DNA of 64,000 nucleotides from Porodaedalea pini (Eukaryota > Basidiomycota > Agaricomycetes > Hymenochaetales > Hymenochaetaceae): assembly GCA_002794775.1 (NCBI GenBank), contig NBAY01000099.1, positions 44,885 to 108,884 of the forward strand. The letters run 5' to 3'. The notes beneath the pieces were generated by a model. It did not search any database and was not told the origin of the DNA. It worked only from the letters and a program-made list of their open reading frames with translations. Position 1 is the stretch's first letter; every line of letters starts with the position of its first letter. The translations under genes were made by a program, and so were the position numbers. Positions 1 through 10,093 of this stretch are shown piece after piece.

Positions 1-636
1 TATTACCATGCGCACTAATAAGCAGGAGTTATACGACCGCTGTGAGGAGCTCGCGAAGACGCTCAGGAAAGCGCGAAGGTGGATGTACGGGACGGCTACA
101 CTCCTGGCTACAAGTTCAACGACTGGAAACAGAAGGCGCGAAAATTCAATTATTCCTTATTTCTCGGTTTTCCTGTGGTCTTACAAATGGCTTTTTGTCC
201 AGGTGCTCCACTTCGCCTTGAACTCAGTCCAGTTGATATCCAGAAGAAGCAAACACTTTCTGTGCGACGTGATATGGGCTTGAAGGAGACTGCCGTACCT
301 GCACTTCTCAAGACTATCCAACAGGAGATGTTCGAGCACGCGAAGGCAAGGTACATGTCTTGCCTGCGCGTCGTGACAATGGGATGATGTCGTGCTGACA
401 CTGCTTCATACTTGCGTGCTCTCAGAACCGGCGAGACCAAGCTTCACAAGGTAGATTTTGTGGAACTCAAGATCGATGCTGCGGCGTGCCTTACATCGTC
501 GCATGTACAAAAGGAGGTGCTTGCCGTACCCGTCATCCTGGGCATCAAGTCTGAGAAGAAGTTTGCCGGTGGTCTGTACATGATGACCGTGAAAGGCTTC
601 ATTCCGACGACCGGCCGTGGCATCCTTTTAGTTTAG
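1..636 (+). pseudogene. Captured prolyl-tRNA synthetase fragment (copy 1)
   Basis: Reading frames contain typical eukaryotic prolyl-tRNA synthetase pieces: the anticodon-binding region (CEELAKTLRKA, DVRDGYTPGYKFNDW, LELSPVDIQKKQTLSVRRD, LLKTIQQEMFEHAKARY), then an N-terminal piece (ETKLHKVDFVELK) joined to a mid-catalytic piece (EVLAVPVILGIKSEKKFAGG, GFIPTTGRG). That order is scrambled relative to the enzyme. Between KFNDWKQK and the codons for PLRLEL there is an unspliced intron-like stretch ending in TTTGTCCAG, so capture was from genomic DNA, not mRNA. Frame breaks, including a 12-bp deletion relative to copy 2 near position 80, exclude a working enzyme. The same arrangement recurs inverted at 2486-3130. 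Confidence 0.75.
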
Positions 637-879
637 TAGTTAATGTTTAGGAATATTATGGAATACACCAATAAACAGTCGGGAATGCTAAGATAAGTAA
701 CAAAATGGGGTTGGAATACAAGTGGAATGTAATTGGAATGTAATTGGAATGCAGCAGAATGCACGGCGTAGGGAATGACCTTTAGGAATGATGTGGAATT
801 GGAATGAGCCAGAATCACTCAGAATTTCTGGCACATTCCAATGATTCCACCAGTTCCGGCCAGGAGGGTTTTCCTGATG
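1..879 (+). mobile_element. Right-hand part of a gene-capturing DNA transposon, copy 1
   Basis: The stretch holds a captured prolyl-tRNA synthetase fragment (1-636), then about 220 bp of repeated GGAATG/ATTCC motifs, and ends at 863-879 in a terminus (GGAGGGTTTTCCTGATG) that differs at one base from the reverse complement of CATCAGGAAAAACCTCC, the end of the complete copy at 2240-5479. The inner sequence next to the terminus (TTCCGGCCAGGAGG) is also shared with that copy, in the opposite orientation. The left end lies outside the window. The base pair after the terminus is TT, not the TA seen at copy 2, so the duplication of this copy cannot be confirmed. No transposase is visible, so the element is probably non-autonomous. 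The superfamily is not determined. Confidence 0.6.
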
Positions 880-1196
880 TTCAAGTTGCACTAGAAACTA
901 TAGCATTGAATGCCGCTTTGATCATCAGGCAAAATGCATACTCATTTTGGCATAGGGGCTTTGTGATCTATGAAGTGTTCCCTAGTTCTGCTCTAGACAT
1001 CTGAATCACTGCTACTGGCAGTGCGCTAATATGCCGGGCCATGGTAGTGTTTCTAGACTTGATCTTCGCTACCGCCTTTTGTAGCGATTACTTCCCATCT
1101 ACTATGCACGCAACCTCCACTATAAATTCAGCTCAATCCCTGTCCGTCGTCCTCCAGTTCGTCAAACATCGCTTGAAAACTGTCCTCCTACTGACG
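880..1196 (+). other. Intergenic/5' region of the split gene
   Basis: No reading frame with recognisable content. It lies between the end of transposon copy 1 and the likely start codon at 1197 and should hold the promoter of the split gene. A TATA-like site is listed separately. Confidence 0.4.
1121..1126 (+). promoter_or_regulatory. Possible TATA box of the split gene
   Basis: TATAAA lies 71 bp upstream of the ATG at 1197, a usual distance for a fungal core promoter. It supports 1197 as the start over the upstream in-frame methionines. The assignment rests on position and motif only. Confidence 0.35.
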
Positions 1197-2239
1197 ATGT
1201 GTCTAGGCGACCACGCCGAAGTCTCCTCACGTTACATCAATGGCCAGCTGTGCACGCTCTACGAGAACGCGCGACACTGTGTTGAGAAGCACGGCACAGG
1301 CAACAAGCCCTCAGAGAGCGAACTTGAATATGCGATGTGTCTCGCCGAGTTCCATGTCCTAGGCCAACACAAGCCCTTGCACACCGCGTTTTCTGTGACG
1401 TTCGGCTGCCCGAAAATCGAGTTCATTTGCAATCATGAGATCATCCTTTTCCTGAACCTCCTTGATGGATACTATAACCCTGACCATAGTGGGACGTCGC
1501 CGCAGAGGTACGTACCATCCAGCCTTCTGTTTATGACTAAATGTTTACCATTATCGGTCATTGCCAGAGAGGACCGTGAGACGATTGAAAGCTGCACTTT
1601 CGCTTTCCGTATCCCTTTCAGCCGTCAAACCATTGGAAGGTTTCCGTGTCCTGCTATTGAGAATGGTTCTGACTACGCGGTTGATATTCACATCTTGGAT
1701 ATGAAGTGTAAGTTGAATCTATAATCTCTTCCATTCCCCATCTGATGAACTTAACTTACAGCTGTTGTCTTTTTACCGGAGATGTGCACCTACAAATCCA
1801 AAGGCGGAAGCTCAAATACCGAGCGCAAGACGACCGCTTTGAAGTACTATCTGACTACGTTCTACCTCCCAACGCTGAAGAGTGGTGGTCACCATGTACT
1901 ATACTCTCTGCCGGGCTTTGTCGGCCGTACAAACACGCCAGACATTGACTACTCGATAATCAGTACGAGAGAACCCACCACTGACATGATCTTTGGCGTT
2001 AATGTTGAGGATATCAATAACCGCTTTCGTGAGCTCCAGTCAAAGGCCGCGGAGTTCGTCGAGAAAGACCGACTTTCTAACGAAACTCCTGAGGACAGCT
2101 TCTTTACAGAGATACGTATAGAAAATCCAGCCAATGGAGAAGATGCGCATACAGATTTGCACTTCGGTCCAACACATGTTCAGGCGATGTGCGAGCGCGA
2201 GATCATTCTTTTCCTCGAAATTGAGGACATCCGCGTCTA
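1197..2239 (+). pseudogene. 5' part of a transposon-split gene (unknown repeat-domain family)
   Basis: Exons 1197-1507, 1568-1707 and 1762-2239 have clean GT-AG introns (60 and 54 bp). The product has two repeats, each opening with an amphipathic segment (INGQLCTLYENARHCVEK; INNRFRELQSKAAEFVEK), then a CLAEF-type or FFTEI-type segment, then a pattern F-G-P-x-V/I-x-C-x-x-E-I-I-L-F-L. A third such unit lies in the 3' part beyond the transposon. I associate the pattern with large hypothetical proteins of wood-decay basidiomycetes but know no function. Coding stops abruptly at 2239, where the inserted element begins right after TA. The frame continues exactly at 5482, and all exons together total 2958 nt. 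Neither half has a nonsense or frameshift lesion. Confidence 0.7.
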
Positions 2240-2485
2240 CATCAGGAAAAACCTCCTGGCCGGAATCCCTGGAATCCCTGGAATCAGCTGGAATATTTGA
2301 GCAATTCCAGCCAATTCGGAGGTATTCCAATTCCGCACGATTCCCAAGCATCGTTCCAGATTTGAGTAATTTGACTAGTTTCCGATACCTTTCTACACAT
2401 TTTTATTCACATTCTTACTGCATTCCAAACTTTTCAATCATTTTCTTACGGATTCTTGTGGCAATTGAGTGTATTTAAACAAATT

Positions 2486-3975
2486 CTAAACTAAAAGTAT
2501 GTCACGGCCGGTCGTCGGAATGAAGCCTTTCACGGTCATCATGTGCAGACCACCGGCGAACTTCTTCTCAGACTTGATGCCCAGGATGACGGGTACGGCA
2601 AGCACCTCCTTTTGTACATGCGACGATGTAAGGCGCGCCGCAGCATCGGTCTTGAGTTCCACAAAATCTACCTTGTGAAGCTTGGTCTCGCCGGTTTTGA
2701 GAGCACGCAAGTATGAAGCAATGTCAGCACGAGATTGTCCCATTGGCACGACGCGCAGGCAAGACATGTACCTTGCCTTCGCGTGCTCGAACATCTCCTG
2801 TTGGATAGTCTTGAGAAGTACAGGTATGGCAGTCTCCTTCAAGCCCGTATCACGTCGCACAGAAAGTGTTTGCTTCTTCTGGATATCAACCGGACTGAGT
2901 TCAAGGCAAAGTGGAACACCTGGACAAAAAGCCATCTGTAAGACCACAGGAAAACCGAGAAATAAGGAGTAATTGAATTTTCGCGCCTTCTGTTTCCAGT
3001 CATTGAACTTGTAGCCAGGAGTGTAGCCGTCCCGTACGTCCGCTTTCGTGCAGATACTGGCTTTCCTGAGCGTCTTCGCGAACTCCTCACAGCGGTTGTA
3101 TAACTCCTGCTTATTAGTGCACATGGTAATACCGCAGGGGACAACGAGCGACGCGTGATGGGAGAACAAGACCCTGGTTGTCGCTGCAAATCATGACCAT
3201 GATTCCGACCATGCGTGTGCTAAGGCTCCACGTGTTCTGCGACAGAATTGATTGCCACCGTTCGGACCCATACCCTGCGGATCGTCCAGGTCTGAGACCA
3301 CGATGTTGAACATCTCTGGCCGTGAGAAGTCTTGGCCAAGGCAATGCGACGTCGCAGCTTGGATGCCACGGCCGGTCATCGTGTAAAGACCACCGGCAAA
3401 CTTCTCCTTGTCCGACTTGATGCCTGTGATGACGAGTATGGTAAGCAGCACCTCGTACACGCGACGATGTAAATTGAGAATTTCCCGTACTTTAGTAGGA
3501 ATACATGGCCGTTTCTGTAGTCGGACGGATTGCTATGGGCTCCTCAAGCTCGGAGCTCCCTCTGAAGACGCATGTCATACCGACCTTAATCAGCGCCTAT
3601 AATATTTGTCAGCACAAAGTGAGGGATTGCAGAACAATCAACGCACGTTCGTATACCAACCCGGGAAGTCGACCCTTTCTTCATGCCAATAGCAATCTTC
3701 ACCGTACCGTCAATTCTCCCTTCCTCTTTCGTTGCCTTTTCCTGGGCGGCAATTGCAGAAGTGCGCACAGCAGGCGCCACAGCCTCGGCCTTGAGTTCCA
3801 CGAAATCTACCTCGTGAAGCTTGGTCTCCCCATTTCGAGATACGCCAGTATGAAGCAATGTTGGTTCCAGGGAGGAAGACAGTAAAATCAGAGGTGAGTG
3901 CATGTATGGCGAAGAGGGAAGTCGATGGTGTGAGTGATGCATCAAGGACCGTGACAACCTTTGGGAATGTGTTTG
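2486..3975 (-). pseudogene. Captured, rearranged prolyl-tRNA synthetase gene
   Basis: Read on the minus strand from 3975 down, pieces occur in enzyme order: ETKLHEVDFVELKAEA with KEEGRIDGTVKIAIGMKK; the WYTNV region with an intron-like gap; GSSELEEPIAIRPTTET; GIKSDKEKFAGGLYTM, IQAATSHCLGQDF; NTWSLSTRMVGIMVM, SDNQGLVLP; CEEFAKTLRKA to SVRRDTG; and AKARYMSCLRVV. A second scrambled N-terminal-plus-middle piece follows down to 2486, the same junction as in copy 1. Internal deletions, frameshifts and retained introns make it non-coding. It is known that prolyl-tRNA synthetase charges tRNA-Pro in translation. What use a transposon-borne copy would have is unknown. The parent gene is not in the window. 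Confidence 0.8.
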
Positions 3976-4447
3976 CGTCAAGTGCTAATAGTGAAACTTG
4001 ACGAACTTTAACAATGCATGTGGACAGATAAAGAGACTGGGCTCATGGGAGTCCTTGTCCAACACAATAAAATATTTTAGCAGGTCCGGCGATGCATGCA
4101 ATGACGACAACAGGAACTGTTGCGGCAGACTTTACGGTCTTCGGTTTGAAGACGAGCATTCTAATAAGTTGAAGGTCAGAAGTCGGACGGCATCTTGCCT
4201 GCAGCAGTGAGTGCATCCCACCAGGCGGCCGGCGAGGCTACCACTTCGTGTGTGATGGTTGCGGTGGATGTGTGATCGAGGTTTTTTTCAGATGTTCTGT
4301 AAGGACGTCGGCACTAGACATATTGGAGTGGCAGCAGATGTGAAGGCGTATCGCGTCAAAACCAACATACATGTGATCAAGTTCCCACACCTCTTCTGTG
4401 GACGACGCATCCAAGTGTGGGAAATTGGACTTCGCAGTTTTTGTCAT
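3976..4447. other. Transposon interior without recognised content
   Basis: Only short chance reading frames are present. I see no transposase motif, repeat or RNA gene in this stretch. Confidence 0.4.
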
Positions 4448-5105
4448 CTGAAGTGCCTCCAAATACAAAATACATCATATCTAACTCAATTCTTCGCAAA
4501 AACTCTTCAAAAAAGTTGCTAAATTTATGTTTCAATGGTTTCTAAACTTTATGTGAGATTAGAGGACAGAAGGTGGAACATTGAGGCTGCAGTAGTGAGA
4601 ATGGGTGTTTTTCTAGAAAAACTCCTTCCCTGATTTTTCCTGAGCTCAATGTTGAAGTTAATGACATGAAACTTGTTGGAGAATGGTATCTATATTGTAT
4701 ATTAAATTATAGATGGCTTATAACAATGCAGGCATTTTTCGACAACTGCCTGAGTCAAGCAAATTTGGGTGAGTTTGAGAGTTTCAGCACAACAGTCAAA
4801 CAGGACAAGAGGAGACATTCACTCTAGTTTATCCCTCGTAACATCAACAGTATAATATATAGACCATTCTCCAACAAGTTTCATGTCATTAGCTTCAAAA
4901 TTGAGCTCAGGAAAAATCAGGGAAGGAGTTTTACTAGAAAAATACATAATCTCACTACTGCAGCCTCAATATTCCGTATTCTGTCCTATAAGCTTACAAA
5001 AATTTTAGAAACCATCGAAACATAAATTTAGCAACTTTTTTGAAGAGTTTTTGTGAGGAATTGAGTGAGATATGGATTTTACAAGTTTTTGAGGTGCTCA
5101 AATTT
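4448..5105. repeat. Long inverted repeat (hairpin) inside the transposon
   Basis: Left arm 4448-4705 and right arm 4850-5105 are reverse complements with scattered mismatches. Shared blocks include AAACTCTTCAAAAAAGTTGC, TTGAGGCTGCAGTAGTGAGA and CCTTCCCTGATTTTTCCTGA. The spacer is about 145 bp. It could be a nested foldback element or a structural part of the host transposon. No duplicated target site is obvious. Confidence 0.75.
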
Positions 5106-5481
5106 TGTGATCTTCACATGTCTCAAGACTTATGAAAAACACTGTAATCTGCAGATAGTTCATGGGTCCCAGTATAGGTCCAAGAAGCCAATCTAGTACC
5201 TGCACTTGTGTCAAGCCATGGCAGAATCTAATGAATTCCACAATCAGTTTTTTATTCTACAAAATTCCATAGAATCTATGAGGTGTACCATTTTTCTATC
5301 CATATTCTAAATTTCAAGCTGCTGATTCTGTTCAATTCCAAAACTTGGACAGCTTTCCATGAAATTCTACAAGTTTTCTAATTTTTGGACTGCATTCTCA
5401 TAACATTCCAAAGATTCTACAATTTACTACAATTCTAATAACTTTCTAAGGGTTTCTGAGTGGGAGGTTTTTCCTGATGTA

Positions 5482-7828
5482 CTCCGGAGTGTCCCACAAG
5501 TAAGCTTATATTTTCCTTCACTTCGTTCAAGATTCTTAGATGTGGAAACCCAGCGATCCAGTGGAGCAGGCGAGGAACTGGAGGGTCGCTTTCATTGTCG
5601 AAGTCATTGAAGAGATCGACGATGGATCGAACAAGATTATCCAGCTTGATGTTGATAGTGAGTGTTTAACATCCAAGTACTGTTTCTGTGCCTGACGTTT
5701 TGTATGCAGCGGCTCGAATCTGCGAGCATCGATCCAATTTCCAGGGCTATCGTAACTCCGGTGTGCTGACGGCTGTCAAGAAGACTTTGGCCACAAGAAT
5801 TTTGGAGAAAATTAAAAAAGTGTCAAAAGATATATTCAAGCCCAGTTACAGGCCGCATCCAGATTCTCCGAGCGAGTCAGGACAAATTACCCCTCCACCA
5901 GACCATATTTTGCCGCCGGTCCTGGAACCTCCTCCTTACGACGAGATCGATGAAGGAAATGTCCTGAGCCAACTCTTGCAGCATACTCACACAGGCGCTT
6001 TCGAACTTGTTACAGCACTGACACAAAAATCGATCAACACACACTTCAAGTTGCTTTGGGAAATTGCCAGTCGCATTCACGATGAATCTTCTACTGGAAC
6101 AACGATACCTATGGCCGAAAGTACAGAGCTTGAGTTCAAGGCATGTCTTGCATACTTCTCATTCAAAAATCATGTACAGGACAAGGTCCTTTTCAGAGCG
6201 CGTTTCTTGGCGCCTGAGGTTTACCTTGTCTGCGAGGAAGGATCCTACAGCGCCGTTTTATGCTTGCATCTCTCCAATGGACATCTGATGCCCTCGGGTG
6301 CTGGGCAGGGCCTTCAGCCAGGGTGAGAATCCCATTTGCATGATCAACTACTCAACGGCTGACTTGAATTCATACAGATCTGATGCCCATGAATTTTCAA
6401 ACTGGCATGTCGCTTTTGAGGTCAATCTAGAAATCATCGACTCCAGGAAGGATACGATATCTAGCGACATTCTCAAGCGGGACAGCCTCAAGGGAGCGAT
6501 AGACTTCAAGCAGCTTGTTCTCTCTTTATCATGTAAGTATACTGCGTCTTATTTAATTTTTTTAATTGCCACTTTAATTTTTCTAGCTGCCAGACTCCGT
6601 CCAGACAACACTGAACTCCCTGGTGCGACTGAACATCAACGGGAGGCCCTCAAATACTACATTCAGGAATGTTACTTCCCAGTCTTAGAGCGTGCACGCC
6701 ATCAAGTCCTCTACACGATGCCACAGAATATACCTGGCACACGCATCAGTCATCAGACGTTCTCTGCGCTGCGGATTGAGATCGTACCCTTCCTTAGTAA
6801 GCCCGGGGGGCCATTCCAGGAAGGACTGCACGGTGCAAGCTGTACACGAAACTCGATCGTCATCCTGGGTATGACAGGTGATCATTCGCTCCCTGCAGCG
6901 TCGATTTCTCGTGGAATGAACTGGATCTGTAGTGTCGGCAAGGATGTCCCACACGGCACAGTGTATCTCTCTCGCAAGTCTTTCCTTGAGGGGGTCCTGC
7001 TGAAAAGTCTCGAGCGCATCAACCACGAGACAACTATCATACCTATTTTCTGGGGCATTAATAACGGCCGTTGGATTTTTGATCTGGTAGCATGGGATAG
7101 CCACAAAGCGAAGAAGAATATGGATTGCAACTGGCGCGAATTCGGGACGAGAGATGATAACAAGGACCTTCAATTTGTGTGGAGGAACAAGGAGATATGG
7201 CACTACGACAATGATTTCTTCGACAATGACACTTATTCCTTTGACTGTAAGCAATTTCGTATGCTTTCCTCTGTGAATATTTCTCACCGTATGTTTAGGC
7301 TTGACCCACAATGTTCTGACAATCCCGACGAGCCGTATGGGTGATTGCAATATTCAGCTGAATGGCGCGGTAAAGATCTATCTGAAGTATAAGGGTGAAG
7401 GTGGAAGCAAAGACTGGAGGTGAAGACCTGAAACTTATCTATGGCTCTGAATACTAACTGCGCTCACACTTAGCTCCGAGACGACCGTGACTTGGTCTGT
7501 GAATATATCTTTCGCGTCCACTACCTCCGGTCTGCAAGTGCAAGTGCACCCTGAGAAAGTCGTGCCGAACTTCAGTCGCATTCAGGTCTCTCATGGCGCC
7601 CCAGGACATGAGACGCAAGCGCAGGCGCTCAAGTTGCTCAAAGAAGCATTCCCCACTATGGTCGACTTGACAACGCTCGCCAGTGAGTTAAAGAATGTCT
7701 TGGAGGGCACATGGGCGGGTGTACAGGTAGACGCGTACGAGCTCTCCCTTGCACGCCCTATATTCAATCGTCGGGGAGACCTCCTGCTCGAACTCATCAT
7801 CCGAGGCTTTGGCGTCAAGGATGCTTAG
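5482..7828 (+). pseudogene. 3' part of the transposon-split gene (unknown repeat-domain family)
   Basis: Exons 5482-5488, 5540-5657, 5710-6322, 6378-6532, 6587-7246, 7299-7419 and 7474-7828 are joined by introns of 51-55 bp with GT and AG ends, ending at a TAG stop. The start is not a gene start: codon TAC is completed only by joining TA (2238-2239) to C5482. The product continues the repeat pattern of the 5' part: linker-type segments (NWRVAFIVEVIEEIDDGSNK; NWHVAFEVNLEIIDSRKD), a Pro-rich linker (around SGQITPPPDHILPPVLEPPP), another helical opening (SINTHFKLLWEIASRIHDE), and a C-terminal beta-rich-looking region (TTVTWSVNISFAS). No catalytic motif is recognised. With the 5' part it would encode 985 residues. 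It has no promoter of its own that I can identify. Confidence 0.7.
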
Positions 7829-9360
7829 CACGCTAATGGCGGCAGACAACACGTTGACAGAGAGGACGGCGTTGTCGGTGTAATTGGCAGTGGAATATCC
7901 GTCAAGGTTTGAAGGTAGTGAATGCTAAAGCTGTCTGGGTAGAGTTGTTACGATGGCGTAGAATGCATGAAAATATTTATCATTTGAGTCAGAAGGATGG
8001 CTTCCCGTGTTGCAATAGTATGCAGTTCGCTCTGAAATCCACAGATTAGTCAGGAGTATGCGAGATCATACAGTTGCGACGAACGAGCGATCATGATATT
8101 GTCGGGCATCCGCCACGGCTGTCAAATAGTACTCGGCATCTGAGGAGCCGGTACATGATCTCAGGTCTGCAAGTGAAAAGAAGGAAAATTTAATTCGGAA
8201 AGTACAATAATTGGAGGAGAGATGATATAGGAGGGAAGGAGGTAACTATTCTTGAGTCGACTGCGATCTGCAAGTTACACGTAGCCCCTAGGCCTGTCTT
8301 TCCTCCGAGTCCGAGTTTATTTCTCCTCTGATATTTCGTTGAATCGGATCTAGCAAGGCACAAGCCGAATCAGGTCAGTCACCACTCAGCAGTGCTTCGG
8401 GGTGCGCCGGCACATGTTTATGCTATTATATATATTCCTTTGATAAAATCAAAGTGCATCTAAGCTGCATGCGAAGGGGAGAAATAATGAAGATGATCAC
8501 GTCGCATAAATGGGGAACAAAGAATGAAAATGGCATCTGGAGAAGGTACGCGGTGATAGGAACCATAAGTTCAAACGAATACTACAACGATGGGTATGCA
8601 GGATGTGGGATGAATTGTCGAAAGGAAAGAATGCTTTGTTGTTCACGAGCATCGGATGGGGATGATGAGAAGGCTGCACGTAAAAGTCACCTTCGGTAAC
8701 CCTTCCCCAAATCGTGCTTGGCAGTGGCCTGTTTCGCATCTTCTCTCGGGTTGTCCTTGTCCGGTGGATGCGCATGCGCCATCGCGAGCCTAACTCAGAG
8801 ACGCCTGTATATTCAGGTATACAGTCCTGTGGTGAAATGAAAGGGCATTGAAATGTTGTAGTGCCAGCCCAATGGCTGAGAAGTGCAAAAGTAGGGTGAG
8901 GTTGGTGGGTGACTTCTATGTGCTTGAAGAAGGAAAGGGGAAGGCTGGGTTATTGATGAGATGAAAAATTGAACAGCCGAGTTGATGACTGGTTGTGGGC
9001 AAGTAGCACCGGAGCGCTTTGTGGGTCTGGTAGTGGAGAAGGAAGTAACCAACAGTTCATGGCGTGTGCTGTATGCGGGGTAGCCACTTCGATTTGCGTT
9101 GCAGGAAACTTGGTCACGAGGTGATTCTTCGAGAATCACGACGAGTGAATAACTTATTTCTACCTTTTGGAAGCTAGGATCGTTGTTTTTATATCTTTTT
9201 ACTCATTGCCATACCCATCCTGGTCTCCGTCCTCACCTTCAACCACGTCATGCATACTGGCCATCCCAGATCATTCTCACCCTCTGATCCGCGCTCGGGC
9301 TTTACAAAGGGTCCAGATTCGCGAGATACAATAAACATCGTATAGGCATGACTTTCAACC
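7829..9360. other. No recognisable gene
   Basis: 1.5 kb downstream of the split gene with only short, compositionally odd reading frames. Nothing supportable. Confidence 0.4.
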
Positions 9361-9925
9361 ATGTTCACGTATGTCTATGTCTCCTTGCACCTCGACGTAC
9401 CGTTCAGCGAGGGACAACTTCAAGGTTGGCGACAGAAGATCTGGAGCTGGATGGTAACGATGGGACGAAAGGCAACACAGATAGCCATCAATGTTATCGC
9501 GCCAGAACTCGTCACATACGTCGCTATCGTCCTATTTCTGAGGGTGAGGAAGGGAGGAGAGGAAAGGAAGAAGATTCTTAACAATCATGGGGGAGGCGAC
9601 AAGTGTATCTGAGCTCGAAGTCAGCACAGGCGCCTATGTCGTGTGCATACTGGTTGCGTACATCTTCTGGTGGCACAAGCCTTACGGCATGCAGAAGCAC
9701 ATCTTGCTGCACGCGCCTTTGTTGCGTGGCCCGGAGTCGGATCAAACTACGAGACCGACACCGTTAAACAGAATGTACAATACGACAGACAGTCTAAGTA
9801 CGTACGTCAAGCCATACCGTCCTGTGTCATGTTAAGTGTGTATTCTTTCATCCCACTTTGCAGTTGCGGCTGTCTTCAGTGGTGCATCGGGGCTATCTTC
9901 AATACATGAAGGAAGGCTGAAGAAT
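9361..9925 (+). pseudogene. Degenerate copy of a basidiomycete multi-pass membrane protein
   Basis: Two parts match a pattern I remember from uncharacterised mushroom membrane proteins: an early segment with IAPELV followed by a hydrophobic stretch (9440-9560), and a later segment SELEVSTGAYVVCILVAY with IFWWHKP (about 9600-9690). The conserved central part normally between them (THGFF/GGF type) is missing, and the joining region changes frame. A weak C-terminal remnant (AVFSGASGLSSIHEG) follows a possible intron near 9865. It is best read as a truncated, non-functional copy. A very divergent spliced gene is the alternative. Confidence 0.4.
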
Positions 9926-10093
9926 GTCATTGCGTGATTCACTTGCTTTGAGAAGTGAAGGAGGATCTGAGGGAAGAACATACATATTCGTACAGTGAAT
10001 ACGATACACGAGACATTGAGAAAGGGTCATGTTGTGCACATACAGCAGCCCAAGAAGCCCAAGAAACACAGTCCTTCATCAAAACAAGTCGAT

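Larger units (their letters stand above)
2240..5479. mobile_element. Complete gene-capturing DNA transposon, copy 2 (3.24 kb)
   Basis: The element starts CATCAGGAAAAACCTCC (2240-2256) and ends with its exact reverse complement (5463-5479). Both sides are flanked by TA (2238-2239 and 5480-5481), consistent with a 2-bp target duplication. Inside, in order, are repeats of GGAAT/ATTCC type (about 2265-2480), a captured prolyl-tRNA synthetase pseudogene on the minus strand (2486-3975), about 470 bp without recognisable content, a 658-bp hairpin (4448-5105), and AT-rich subterminal sequence. No transposase frame is present, so it must be mobilised in trans, if at all. It interrupts a coding exon of the gene at 1197-7828. 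The layout is that of a Pack-type element. Superfamily unassigned. Confidence 0.75.

Noticed and set aside
7829..9360. Possible defence or secondary-metabolite cluster near the split gene
   Set aside because: No enzyme or toxin-antitoxin motif is present in the gap or in the neighbouring genes.
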